Assembly (NCBI RefSeq): GCF_030316825.1
Contig: NZ_JASZYU010000004.1
Coordinates: 372,001-436,000 of the forward strand
Direction of reading: 5' to 3'
DNA length: 64,000 nucleotides
DNA from: Variovorax fucosicus
GTDB lineage: Bacteria > Pseudomonadota > Gammaproteobacteria > Burkholderiales > Burkholderiaceae_C
Of this stretch, positions 46,462 to 53,998 are shown piece after piece (positions within the stretch are counted from its first letter, which is position 1; every line of letters starts with the position of its first letter). The notes under the pieces are model-generated. The model was not told where the DNA came from, did not search any database, and worked only from the letters and a program-made list of their open reading frames with translations. The translations under genes and the position numbers were made by a program.

Positions 46462-47477
46462 GCCCGGCTGCACAACGTTATCTAGAACAGATGCAGCGTG
46501 CTATAGGCATCAATGCGCCCAAGCTATTAGAAGTTTCGGTTCACGCAGTTGTACGTGGCAAACCTGTAAAGCACGAAGACAAAACCCTTTGGTGTGGTGA
46601 CGATCAAGTAAATCTAGGCTACGACTGGCACAACATCAGCGTCAGCGTAGACGATCTGTTCGAACTACTGACAAAGGATGGAATGGCGCTGGGTCCTGCA
46701 CTTAGCAAAGGTACGCACAGAATTGAACCCAACTTTAAATGCCACAGCGTTGCTCTAGTTGATATTGATTCTGGAATGAGCATCGCAGAGCTTAAAAAGA
46801 ACATCTTTTATCAAAAGTATGGAGCAGGGTATTACACAACGCCGTCGCATACGGACTCTGAGCCACGCTTTCGCATCGTTTATGAGCTAGAGCAAGCGAT
46901 CACAGATGCGTTGGAGATGCGTGCGCTGTACGAAGCGCTCATGTGCATTCACGGTGCTGCGGACGCTAGCTGCAAGGATGCTTCCAGGTTGTTCTACGGC
47001 ACGGTCAACGCTGCACGCTGCGAACGCACTGGCCGGGTGCTAGATGCTGCGGGCATCAAGTACGCGCTGCTACAGCGCCCTACAGCCCCCGCAAGACACG
47101 TTCGCACAGCCGAGGAAAAGAGCTTTCCAGCACCGCAGCTTGCAGAGGTTCAAGAACTGCTGGACGAGCTACGCAAGTACGTAGGCGATCTCCAATATCA
47201 CGACAGGTTCAGCGTCACACGCGCTGTTGCCACAGCCATCCCGGCGCACCAAGCTTGTGCAGAAATGCGCTCGCGTTGGAGCGATGCGGAAAAAACAGCC
47301 TCATACGAAGAGATTCTAAAAGCTCCATTAGTAGGAAATGGCCCTACTTTGGGCTCGCTTGTATATCGCATTCGTGAAAGCAACCCACAGTACCGCAAGG
47401 CACAAGAAGATTCAACAAAACAATTATTAAACAAGGCATTCGGCAAGAGCACAAAAATCAGCCGCATTGCTTTCTAA
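46458..47477 (+). CDS. AEP-like replication primase
   Basis: A 339-residue protein starting at GTG. The archaeo-eukaryotic primase pattern is visible: the acidic strand VALVDIDSG (about 98-106), then YYTTPSHTDSEPRFRIVYEL (about 124-143), then SCKDASRLFYG (about 171-181), as in the BT4734/VirE-N and PriCT-linked primases of mobile elements. The C-terminal helical third may be a PriCT-like domain. It would prime phage DNA synthesis with the ATPase encoded next. The middle part is G/C-richer than the ends. Confidence 0.75.
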   Translation: MSPAAQRYLEQMQRAIGINAPKLLEVSVHAVVRGKPVKHEDKTLWCGDDQVNLGYDWHNISVSVDDLFELLTKDGMALGPALSKGTHRIEPNFKCHSVALVDIDSGMSIAELKKNIFYQKYGAGYYTTPSHTDSEPRFRIVYELEQAITDALEMRALYEALMCIHGAADASCKDASRLFYGTVNAARCERTGRVLDAAGIKYALLQRPTAPARHVRTAEEKSFPAPQLAEVQELLDELRKYVGDLQYHDRFSVTRAVATAIPAHQACAEMRSRWSDAEKTASYEEILKAPLVGNGPTLGSLVYRIRESNPQYRKAQEDSTKQLLNKAFGKSTKISRIAF

Positions 47478-47488
47478 GGACTTATCAA

Positions 47489-48973
47489 ATGTTAGACACA
47501 AACATAAAGGCACTGCTGCCAACTATTATTTCAGACACTATGGCTACTCTTTCTGCGCTCACAAACGCACCGGACGAAATGACATTGCCTATCACTCTTG
47601 CTGTTGCAAACTTTGCAGCACAAGCAATGTTCAACGTTAACCCAATGCAATGGCGTCCTTGCAGCGTCAGCGAATTCTTTGTCGTGTTAACACCAAGCGG
47701 TGGTATGAAAACATCTATCAGCAGTCTGCTACTAGATGGCATCAGGGACTTCGAGCGCGAACAGGAGACGGAAAATGCTCAAGCGATGATCGATTACAAG
47801 ATCAAGGTAAAGCAGTTCAACAAGGCAATCGAAGACGAGGCGAAGAATCCCACGGGAATTAACCCTAAAGAGCCGGTTAGGCCTAAAGGTTCGCGTTATA
47901 GGGTCGAAAAGGCCACGGTAAATGGCTTAATTAACACCTTAGCAAGCGTACCGTTTGCAGGGTTGTTCAGCAGTGATGCAGGCGAGTTCTTTAACTCCCA
48001 CAGCTTCCAAAGCAGCGACAAGAGCATGGAAATGGTAGCTACGTTATCTAAGGCGTGGTCTGGCGAAATGATCGACAGGGTGACAGGCATCGAAGAAAAC
48101 AATGTCCGTTTGCACAACCGTCGCTTCAACATGCTTGTTTTGTTGCAGCAAGAGCTAGCAGGCTTCCTGAACAACAGCCAATACAAAGATCAGGGCTTCA
48201 CCAATCGCATGTTAATAACGCAGTGTGAATTATTTGCCAAGCGTGCAGCAGATTTCAGTGAGGCAGGGCAGCTAGAGACGCAGAGGCTAGAACAAACGCT
48301 TAAACCGTTTAATAGACGTGTGTATGAGCTACTAGATGATGTGGATCACAAGCAGAGCAAGGCACGCATGCAGCATCTCATGATTCCAGGCGCAACAGCA
48401 GCGATGCGCATTGCAGCAGCCAACGTTCCAGTCAACGCACCACCAAACGAACTGGTCCTTGATGCAATCACATTTTCGTCAGAGGACGGTGCAGCAAAGA
48501 TCATGGAAGAATTCTGCAATGAAATGGGTAAGGAAAGTCAAAATCCTAAGTACAGTGAATATGCCAACTTCATGAGTCGTGCTTACGAGCATGCTTGCCG
48601 TTTAGCTGCAACGCTTGCGATTTTCGACAAGCAGGACGTTATAAAGGCTGAATATGCGATGGCAGGAGTTGAATTGACACGGTACTTTATCGAGCAGCGC
48701 ATGAATTTGTCTGTAGACGGTAGCGTCAAAATCAATCCTATCGTTGAAGCTGGTAATGCGCTGCTTAAGTGGCTTGCGAAGCAGCCTAACAATGAAGCTA
48801 CAAAGGGCCATTGCTCGCAGAGTGGGCCAGCGATTTACAAGAAGATGGAAGCATCAGAGCGCCTACGGGTCATACAGGACTTGGATGCGAGAGAGTGCAT
48901 TGAAATTGTTGAGCGCGGCGTGGAGGAAGGCAAAAAGGCTACAACCTACGTTAAAGCAATAGTTAGCAAATAA
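47489..48973 (+). CDS. DUF3987/YfjI-type replication ATPase
   Basis: A 494-residue protein encoded 11 bp after the primase. The P-loop-like motif is TPSGGMKTSI (about 70-79), preceded by NPMQWRPCSVSEFFVVL. The C-terminal half (EDGAAKIMEEFCNEMGKES...ACRLAATLAIFDKQ) matches the DUF3987 family, usually found next to primases on phages and plasmids and thought to be a replicative helicase. The GTTAGC array begins inside the last codons (48962). Confidence 0.75.
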   Translation: MLDTNIKALLPTIISDTMATLSALTNAPDEMTLPITLAVANFAAQAMFNVNPMQWRPCSVSEFFVVLTPSGGMKTSISSLLLDGIRDFEREQETENAQAMIDYKIKVKQFNKAIEDEAKNPTGINPKEPVRPKGSRYRVEKATVNGLINTLASVPFAGLFSSDAGEFFNSHSFQSSDKSMEMVATLSKAWSGEMIDRVTGIEENNVRLHNRRFNMLVLLQQELAGFLNNSQYKDQGFTNRMLITQCELFAKRAADFSEAGQLETQRLEQTLKPFNRRVYELLDDVDHKQSKARMQHLMIPGATAAMRIAAANVPVNAPPNELVLDAITFSSEDGAAKIMEEFCNEMGKESQNPKYSEYANFMSRAYEHACRLAATLAIFDKQDVIKAEYAMAGVELTRYFIEQRMNLSVDGSVKINPIVEAGNALLKWLAKQPNNEATKGHCSQSGPAIYKKMEASERLRVIQDLDARECIEIVERGVEEGKKATTYVKAIVSK

Positions 48974-49247
48974 CGAATAGTTAGCTGGATAGTTAGCAGG
49001 GCAAGAGCTAACTGTGATTTGCCAAAATTGAGTGGTTTTTAGGCGAAAGGGATAGTTAGCTAACTGGTTCTGAATCAAGAGCTAATTATTGCAATAGTTA
49101 GCTCGTGGTTTTGGAGGTGGACGCCATTTAGTGGACAATAGTTAGCTAGTTAGCAGGGGGTGCTATATAAATGAAGCTTTACCATTATTTTGTATGTTTT
49201 AGCGTGTTTATACGTATGTGCAGTAGCTAACTAGCTAACTAGCTAAC
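48962..49247. repeat. GTTAGC/GCTAAC iteron array, candidate replication origin
   Basis: Twelve exact hexamers in 286 bp: GTTAGC at 48962, 48980, 48992, 49055, 49097, 49141 and 49149; GCTAAC at 49007, 49059, 49226, 49234 and 49242. Most extend to ATAGTTAGC. The pair at 49055/49059 forms the perfect palindrome AGTTAGCTAACT, and the last three are tandem with an 8-bp period. An A/T-rich stretch (about 49167-49215) lies between the clusters. Following directly on primase and helicase-like genes, this looks like an iteron origin. Confidence 0.7.
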
Positions 49248-49282
49248 TATTGCATTTCCAGCAGATCTAAGCTCCAAAGAGA

Positions 49283-49366
49283 TAAATAGAAGCGATACCT
49301 AATAAAAATTGAGTTTCATAGCCCGGCCGCCAATAAGCCCCAAGTCGAGAGACAAGGGGCTTTTTT
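49283..49366 (+). ncRNA. Candidate small RNA unit 3
   Basis: TAAATA (49283-49288), about 45 nt without ORF, then a terminator AAGCCCC (49335-49341) / GGGGCTT (49356-49362) with six T. It lies between the iteron array and the HTH gene. Confidence 0.4.
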
Positions 49367-49402
49367 GTGCTCGTTTCATTCATTGCTGTGGGTAAATAGT
49401 TC

Positions 49403-49597
49403 ATGAAAAAGAAATCAGACTTAACGCCACAGCAGATTGTCCGTGCGACGCCAAAGAACTTGAATATCAATACCATGAAACACAAGCTGGCACTTGAAGC
49501 GCTACTGGCTGCTGATGGGAATAAGAAAGAGGCAGCAAAACTGCTAGGCATAGATAGAAACACAATCGCTATCTGGCTAAAGGTTTACGGCTTTTAA
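49403..49597 (+). CDS. Small Fis-like HTH protein
   Basis: A 64-residue protein whose C-terminal half (LALEALLAADGNKKEAAKLL, then GIDRNTIAIWLK) is the Fis/NtrC-type helix-turn-helix. There is no Shine-Dalgarno; TAAATA lies 4 nt before the ATG. Located just after the iteron array, it could bind the array or act as a phage regulator. This is the only protein in the phage with a clear classical HTH other than the terminase subunit candidate. Confidence 0.75.
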   Translation: MKKKSDLTPQQIVRATPKNLNINTMKHKLALEALLAADGNKKEAAKLLGIDRNTIAIWLKVYGF

Positions 49598-50196
49598 GCA
49601 AGCGAGAAAGTACCGCTTTTGGTATGCGCAAATATAGGGATGAATATAATAGGCTAGGACCGCCTCCATCCAAAAAATGTCAACCTGTATTTTCTATCTT
49701 TACATGACTGTTACATCTTACTCTGAAAAGCCCACAAGATCATTTAAATAGGTAGACCTTTTCGCCAGTCAACCACCAGAAAGATATCCTTTCATTTAGT
49801 CGAACATCTCAGTCTGGTTGACCTAAATGATTTTCTAATGTAGCAGTTCACCTAGAGCAACAGTACATGTCGTGCATACATAGTGCATCTATTGTGGCTG
49901 CACTGTGGCACAGATTCACTAACAATATCAATAGGTTAGCGACCCAGCCTAGCCTGCACTGTGTCTGTCACGGTGCTGTCACGACGCATGCTTGCCGTTG
50001 ACAACAGTATCTATAGGCTATCTCTATTATGTGTATGGCGCTAGATATTCACCATAGAAATAATAAAGGTCAACCTAAATATATTTTTATTTAAATATAT
50101 CTTGACGATATCGGTTGACAGACCTATTCACTTTCAGAGTGGCGGGGCATGGGGTACCCGCGTTTGACATTTGAAGAAAGTGGAGGCGGTGGGGAT
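49598..50196. other. 599-bp convergent gene-free region with GGTTGAC repeats
   Basis: No convincing ORF. GTCAAC(C)/GGTTGAC occurs at 49679, 49768, 49816 (GGTTGACC), 49997 (core only), 50068 (GGTCAACC) and 50113. Two copies share the extension ACCTAAAT. Two TGTCAC elements occur near 49967-49983, and TTGACA (49998-50003) is followed by TATCTATAGG, an element also found at the 55539 promoter. Genes on both sides point toward this region, so it is not a simple promoter. Confidence 0.5.
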
Positions 50197-50808
50197 CTAT
50201 GTACGACCTATTTTAATTTTCCGGACCCTCTGAATACCGGTGGCGAAAATTTGGGCGGCACCTTTGTATTTCCGAACTAACCATGTCAAAATTTTCGAAA
50301 GCAATGTTTGGTTGTACTTCCTTCGGATCATTTCGGCCGATACCTCAGGAAGAAAATGCATTCCGTAAACCCCATTGAATGCAAATGTCAGTGCCCAAAA
50401 AGCATGCCTTGTAGTTTGCTCCAACCCACCCTCGACCGTCCGCTGTTGCTTTACTGTCTCGTCTTGCAGCTTCGAAACAGTTACTAGGCGATTTATAACG
50501 AGGGCCCGCAAGTCAGTATCAACCCAAGCTACAACAGACTCGCTAAAGTAATAGTTCAAATCCTTTGCGATTAGATCGAACTCATCCATGAACCCGTTAT
50601 TGCGAAAGTCTGTTTCATCAAACAGTACACGGTTGATTAGCGTAGTTAGACGTTCATATACCTCTCGTCGCTTTTCGATAAGCGTGAACTCCGTCTGCAT
50701 CAGCGTAGCGTTATGCTGCCTGTGTGCTGCCCACGCTGCTGCCCCGGCAGCGATAGCACTCGCAACCGCAGCTATAACTTGCAACCAAGTTGCTGTGCTG
50801 TTGTCCAT
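50197..50808 (-). CDS. Membrane-anchored protein, type A
   Basis: A 203-residue protein: one N-terminal membrane helix (about 10-27, VIAAVASAIAAGAAAWA), then a long cytoplasmic helical domain beginning EFTLIEKRREVYERLTTLIN and ending in a basic tail. The design, including the L(I/F)EKRxEV segment straight after the helix, is shared with 52711-53163. I chose ATG 50808; a GTG at 50823 would add five residues. It opposes the late genes and follows a secreted-protein gene, like a lysogeny-expressed accessory. Superinfection exclusion is a reasonable guess only. Confidence 0.6.
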   Translation of the reverse strand: MDNSTATWLQVIAAVASAIAAGAAAWAAHRQHNATLMQTEFTLIEKRREVYERLTTLINRVLFDETDFRNNGFMDEFDLIAKDLNYYFSESVVAWVDTDLRALVINRLVTVSKLQDETVKQQRTVEGGLEQTTRHAFWALTFAFNGVYGMHFLPEVSAEMIRRKYNQTLLSKILTWLVRKYKGAAQIFATGIQRVRKIKIGRT

Positions 50809-50812
50809 GCTG

Positions 50813-51163
50813 CTACCGCACACCCTCTTTGGCTAGCTGTGCATAGAGCGCTCCTAGCCCTTCGTGAATTCGCTTCAACGGATACTGTCTACAGTAGTTT
50901 TCCAAGTATGCGTTGATTGTGCTGACAGATGGCAGCGTCACGTATTCAGCGCTGTACTGTTGATTCGAACCTGAGAGATAACCTTGAGCCCAAGTTTCAG
51001 TTGCTGAGGCTAATATTGGGGTTCCGCGTCCAGAGCGCGCCTCGGTCCAATCCCCGCAGGTGAAAGCGCCGACACCGACGATCGCGTTTTTGACGTTCTG
51101 AGCTTGCGCCGCACCGAAGCTCATGAGCGAAGTCAAAAAAATTGTGCAGAGGTACTTTTTCAT
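50813..51163 (-). CDS. Secreted cysteine-containing protein
   Basis: A 116-residue protein with a signal peptide (MKKYLCTIFLTSLMSFGAAQA, cleavage near residue 21). The mature part has TCGDW, WAQGYLSGSN and AYLENYCRQYP, so two cysteines could pair. This spacing recalls small periplasmic Rap1a/HdeA-like proteins, but I cannot fix the family. Upstream of, and probably cotranscribed with, the membrane protein 50197-50808. Confidence 0.65.
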   Translation of the reverse strand: MKKYLCTIFLTSLMSFGAAQAQNVKNAIVGVGAFTCGDWTEARSGRGTPILASATETWAQGYLSGSNQQYSAEYVTLPSVSTINAYLENYCRQYPLKRIHEGLGALYAQLAKEGVR

Positions 51164-51212
51164 CGTCGAAGTCTAGCTGTAGTCCCCACACCTGACCCAC
51201 ACTAAATATGGG

Positions 51213-51674
51213 ATGAACTACAGCAAATTTCACGATCGCATCATCAACCGCGCACTGAACCGAACACCACAACCCGGCATGGAAGCCCACCACATCCTTC
51301 CGCGCAGCCTAGGTGGCAAAGACGAGCCCGGCAACCTCGTCTACCTGACCGTGAAGGAGCACTACCTCGTTCACCTGTTGCTGTGGAAGCAGGGCTTCGA
51401 CAATCAAATCTTCAGCGTAGAGTGCTTCATCAACGACAGCATCAACTTCCGCAGACCGCATCGCTTCGGTCAGTTCCGCTGGACTAGACGCTTGCGCAGG
51501 GCAGTCACTCTCCAGCGTGCCAAGAACCTACGCGAGACGGCAAAGCTCAAGTTGGCCCTGAGCTACTCGCAGAGGATGCTGATCCTGGCGCAGCAAGCAG
51601 AGCAAGCGCAGAAGCAGATCGATGATGAATACGCAGAGATATTTCTAGAGACCGTAATCGACACAACGAACTAA
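51213..51674 (+). CDS. HNH endonuclease
   Basis: A 153-residue HNH nuclease. GMEAHHILPRSLGGKDEPGN (22-41) followed by LVYLTVKEHYLVHLLL gives His26, His27, Asn41, His50 and His54. The C-terminal half is a basic helical tail (RRLRRAVTLQRAKNLRETAK) able to bind DNA. No Shine-Dalgarno; CTAAATA lies 4 nt before the ATG. It is far from the terminase, so it is more likely a free-standing (homing-type) nuclease than a packaging HNH. G/C-richer than neighbours. Confidence 0.85.
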   Translation: MNYSKFHDRIINRALNRTPQPGMEAHHILPRSLGGKDEPGNLVYLTVKEHYLVHLLLWKQGFDNQIFSVECFINDSINFRRPHRFGQFRWTRRLRRAVTLQRAKNLRETAKLKLALSYSQRMLILAQQAEQAQKQIDDEYAEIFLETVIDTTN

Positions 51675-51847
51675 ATATGTGTGCAGCCCAAACCTCATAA
51701 GTTACGAGCGCTCCAACGTAGCGTGCTGCAAAACGTAGACGGAACTTGTGACATCTCCACGCTGTGCAAACAGTGGCCCGAAAGGGCATTCACAAGCGAC
51801 CTCCGAATGCCTCCAACAGTGTGCCGCCAAGCAAGTTGGAGGCTTTT
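51672..51847 (+). ncRNA. Candidate small RNA unit 4
   Basis: CTAAATA forms the stop of the HNH gene (TAA ATA) and is followed by TGTGTGCAGC, as in unit 2. About 130 nt without ORF contain several stems (for example GCAGC with GCTGC, and TGGCCC-GAAA-GGGCA near 51775) and end in a strong terminator, GCCTCCAAC (51809-51817) with GTTGGAGGC (51835-51843) and TTTTG. Confidence 0.45.
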
Positions 51848-51867
51848 GTTTGACTGCTAAGTAGTAG

Positions 51868-52320
51868 ATGAAAAACAAACATCTACTTCAATCAGTTCTC
51901 ACGCGCCACGAAGGCAAAGTAAACAAAGTCTATCTAGACAGCTTGGGCTACAAGACAGCGGGCATCGGCCATTTGCTCGTTGGCGATGAAACAAGCATGG
52001 CAGTCGGCACAATCGTTTCCGAAGAAGAAATTCAAGCTTGGTTCGAAAAGGATTGCGAAGATGCCATTGCGTTCGCCCGCAAATTCGTTCCGGGATTGGA
52101 CGGCCTAGACGAGGTGCGCCAAATAGTGATTGTGTCCCTTGCTTTCAATCTGGGCGGCAAGCTTGCGCAGTTCAAGAACTCGCTTAAATTCATCAACGCC
52201 AAAGACTGGAGCAATGCAGCGGCAAATCTAAAGCTCAGCAAATGGTACGGGCAAGTTGGGCGTCGTGGCCCTGAGCTTTGCAGTGCCTTGGAAAAGGGCT
52301 TTTTTGGCTACGCTACATAA
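51868..52320 (+). CDS. T4-type lysozyme (endolysin)
   Basis: A 150-residue GH24 muramidase. The catalytic set Glu15, Asp24 and Thr30 (RHEGKVNKVYLDSLGYKT) has the same spacing as T4 lysozyme Glu11-Asp20-Thr26. There is no signal peptide or N-terminal anchor, so a holin is required, presumably the minus-strand pair at 20147-21052. TAAGTA stands 4 nt before the ATG and no Shine-Dalgarno is visible. Confidence 0.93.
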   Translation: MKNKHLLQSVLTRHEGKVNKVYLDSLGYKTAGIGHLLVGDETSMAVGTIVSEEEIQAWFEKDCEDAIAFARKFVPGLDGLDEVRQIVIVSLAFNLGGKLAQFKNSLKFINAKDWSNAAANLKLSKWYGQVGRRGPELCSALEKGFFGYAT

Positions 52321-52387
52321 CGATTGATTGGTCGCTTTCACGATGTGAAATCCGTAGCATTTAGCTCTTACCACCCAGGAGCTTTAA

Positions 52388-52657
52388 ATGCCACTTTTCG
52401 TACCCGGAACTGTAGTCGCAACCAAAGGCGCACTTGCTGCGCTGGACAGAGCAGAGATTAACCCGCTGACGCTTTTAAACCGCCATGTGCGCGGTGATTG
52501 GGGCGATCTGGGGCAAGAGGACTGTGATGCCAACAAAAACGCGCTTACGTGGGGAGGCAGGCTGCTTAGCAAGTACCTCGTAAAAGACCACGCTTTTTAC
52601 GTAATAACCGAGGCGGACTACAGCAGCACAACCCTGATGCTTACTCAAGAATATTAA
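52388..52657 (+). CDS. Small plasmid/phage-associated protein
   Basis: An 89-residue protein with the pattern FVPGTVVATKGALAALDRAE...LLNRHVRGDWGDLGQEDCDANKNAL...ITEADYSSTTLMLTQEY. It belongs to a widespread small family on plasmids and prophages that lacks a known function. CCCAGGAG precedes the ATG. Confidence 0.75.
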   Translation: MPLFVPGTVVATKGALAALDRAEINPLTLLNRHVRGDWGDLGQEDCDANKNALTWGGRLLSKYLVKDHAFYVITEADYSSTTLMLTQEY

Positions 52658-52661
52658 CCGT

Positions 52662-52705
52662 TAAATAATACACAGAATTGCCAACGGCCCTTCGGGGCCT
52701 TTTCT
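52662..52705 (+). terminator. TAAATA motif and terminator
   Basis: TAAATA (52662-52667) right after the preceding stop, then GGCCC-TTCG-GGGCC with TTTTCTTTT. The enclosed unit is only about 40 nt, too short to call an RNA gene with confidence. Confidence 0.6.
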
Positions 52706-52710
52706 TTTGG

Positions 52711-53163
52711 CTAATGCTTATACAGTTCTAAGTATGCGCTAAAGACCCAATGGAATTGATTATCAGACTCAACAAGTCGTTTGCGCATCTCTGATAGTTC
52801 TTGTCTTAGAGCTTTGTCATCGTCGGCAACTTCGATTTCGCCGATTTTGATAACCATGTCTCGGATCAGCATGCTGACATTTCTTTCTATCCACACCATC
52901 ACATTATTGGGAAACAACCACTGCGCTTTCTTGATGATTGCGAGGCACTCCACGTATGGATCGTTTCTGGGTAGCACACGCGCGTACATCTGGGTGATGA
53001 CTTCTTGCAGTTCGTTTACGACCTCAAGGCGCTTTTCAAACAGATCGATCTTGATCTTGTGCTTGGCGATTCTCATGTTGTGCCACGCGATAGCTGCACC
53101 TACGAGTGCCACTGTGGGCGTGAGGAAAGCGGCAAGGGCGGTGGTTGCTGATGCGTCTGGCAT
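52711..53163 (-). CDS. Membrane-anchored protein, type B
   Basis: A 150-residue protein starting at MPDASATTALAAFL, where GGAGCAGGAAC gives a good ribosome site; the frame is open further upstream without support. One N-terminal membrane helix (about 12-28) is followed by HKIKIDLFEKRLEVVNELQE and a helical cytoplasmic domain. The design parallels 50197-50808. A stand-alone leftward gene between rightward ones, so probably an accessory gene expressed in the lysogen. Function unknown. Confidence 0.65.
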   Translation of the reverse strand: MPDASATTALAAFLTPTVALVGAAIAWHNMRIAKHKIKIDLFEKRLEVVNELQEVITQMYARVLPRNDPYVECLAIIKKAQWLFPNNVMVWIERNVSMLIRDMVIKIGEIEVADDDKALRQELSEMRKRLVESDNQFHWVFSAYLELYKH

Positions 53164-53241
53164 GTTCCTGCTCCGGTTGTTTGCAGCATTGTCCACGAGC
53201 TGACCTTGAACTACTGGATGCCCATACAGTACCATTGCTAC

Positions 53242-53565
53242 ATGTTGGTTGATGTCTATCGTGTGCGGTACAGGGGTGTGAAGCAGGAGCGTGAACGCAT
53301 ACGCAAGGACAAGCACAGGGGTGAGCTTTCGTATCTGACTCGCTTGTGGGATCCTCGGCCGGGCCGCAGTGTCATGAAGGCTGTGCTGCTAGGTGCTGAC
53401 GGAGAGCGCTACGTGCTGCCGGTGCTCGATCATGCGCGCGTCGTGGAGGTGCGTGGGGAAGGGCTGCTCATCACGGGCATGGAGGTCATTCCTACCTCGC
53501 GTGGCATCAAGAACATCAAGTCCGACAGGTATCCGCAGACTTGGTGGTGCGTGAAAGTGAGCTGA
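53242..53565 (+). CDS. Hypothetical basic protein
   Basis: A 107-residue protein (MLVDVYRVRYRGVKQERERI). Basic N-terminal half, and a C-terminal part (LITGMEVIPTSRGIKNIKSD, then PQTWWCVKVS) that looks like a small beta domain. Starts at 53218 or TTG 53206 are also possible; none has a strong ribosome site. No function assigned. Confidence 0.5.
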   Translation: MLVDVYRVRYRGVKQERERIRKDKHRGELSYLTRLWDPRPGRSVMKAVLLGADGERYVLPVLDHARVVEVRGEGLLITGMEVIPTSRGIKNIKSDRYPQTWWCVKVS

Positions 53566-53998
53566 TACAAAGTTTTACTCTGTTCCAAAACGCCCTCTGT
53601 TTCCCTCCATTGTTCACTTGGACCACCGGCATCCCTCTATTTCACTTGTTTTGGGGGAATTCACAATGATTTGTCTTTCGAGAAATTGCGTAAGCTTCTG
53701 GTCATGAAGCAAACACACCAGTCTATGTGGGTCCGAACAGCAGCCGCGTTCACCATAGCGCGCGGCAGTCTTGGCATTGCTGACAGCGCTACGTTCAAGC
53801 GCTTCCTGCGTTGGGTTGCTGACCATTTCTAGGGTGCTGGTGGTTTTCTAGTCGCCCAAATCCCACATGGGATACATAACCCTTGGTGCGTGCTGATTTA
53901 TCTATTTAAACCGCGGTAAGTGGTCGCTTTCCTAACAGGAAAAACAGCACACTTACATCGCAGTACCTAAATATGACAGTCAACACAAAGGAGTATGT
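53566..53998. other. Region before the integrase gene
   Basis: Contains one weak 53-codon ORF (listed separately), CTAAATA at 53967-53973, and AAGGAG before the integrase ATG. A minus-strand frame at 53614-53826 has no ribosome site and I do not accept it. Confidence 0.4.
53671..53832 (+). CDS. Possible small protein (TTG start)
   Basis: A 53-codon frame with GGGGGA upstream of TTG. The second half (SMWVRTAAAFTIARGSLGIA, then DSATFKRFLRWVADHF) looks protein-like and amphipathic. Weak; could be spurious. Confidence 0.25.
   Translation: MSFEKLRKLLVMKQTHQSMWVRTAAAFTIARGSLGIADSATFKRFLRWVADHF

Noticed and set aside
50040..50190. TTGACG-N17-TATTCA promoter near 50103
   Set aside because: It would point into the 3' end of a minus-strand gene with no plus-strand ORF downstream; kept only as part of the unexplained region.
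53614..53826. 70-codon minus-strand ORF before int
   Set aside because: No ribosome site or motif, and it overlaps a more protein-like plus-strand frame.
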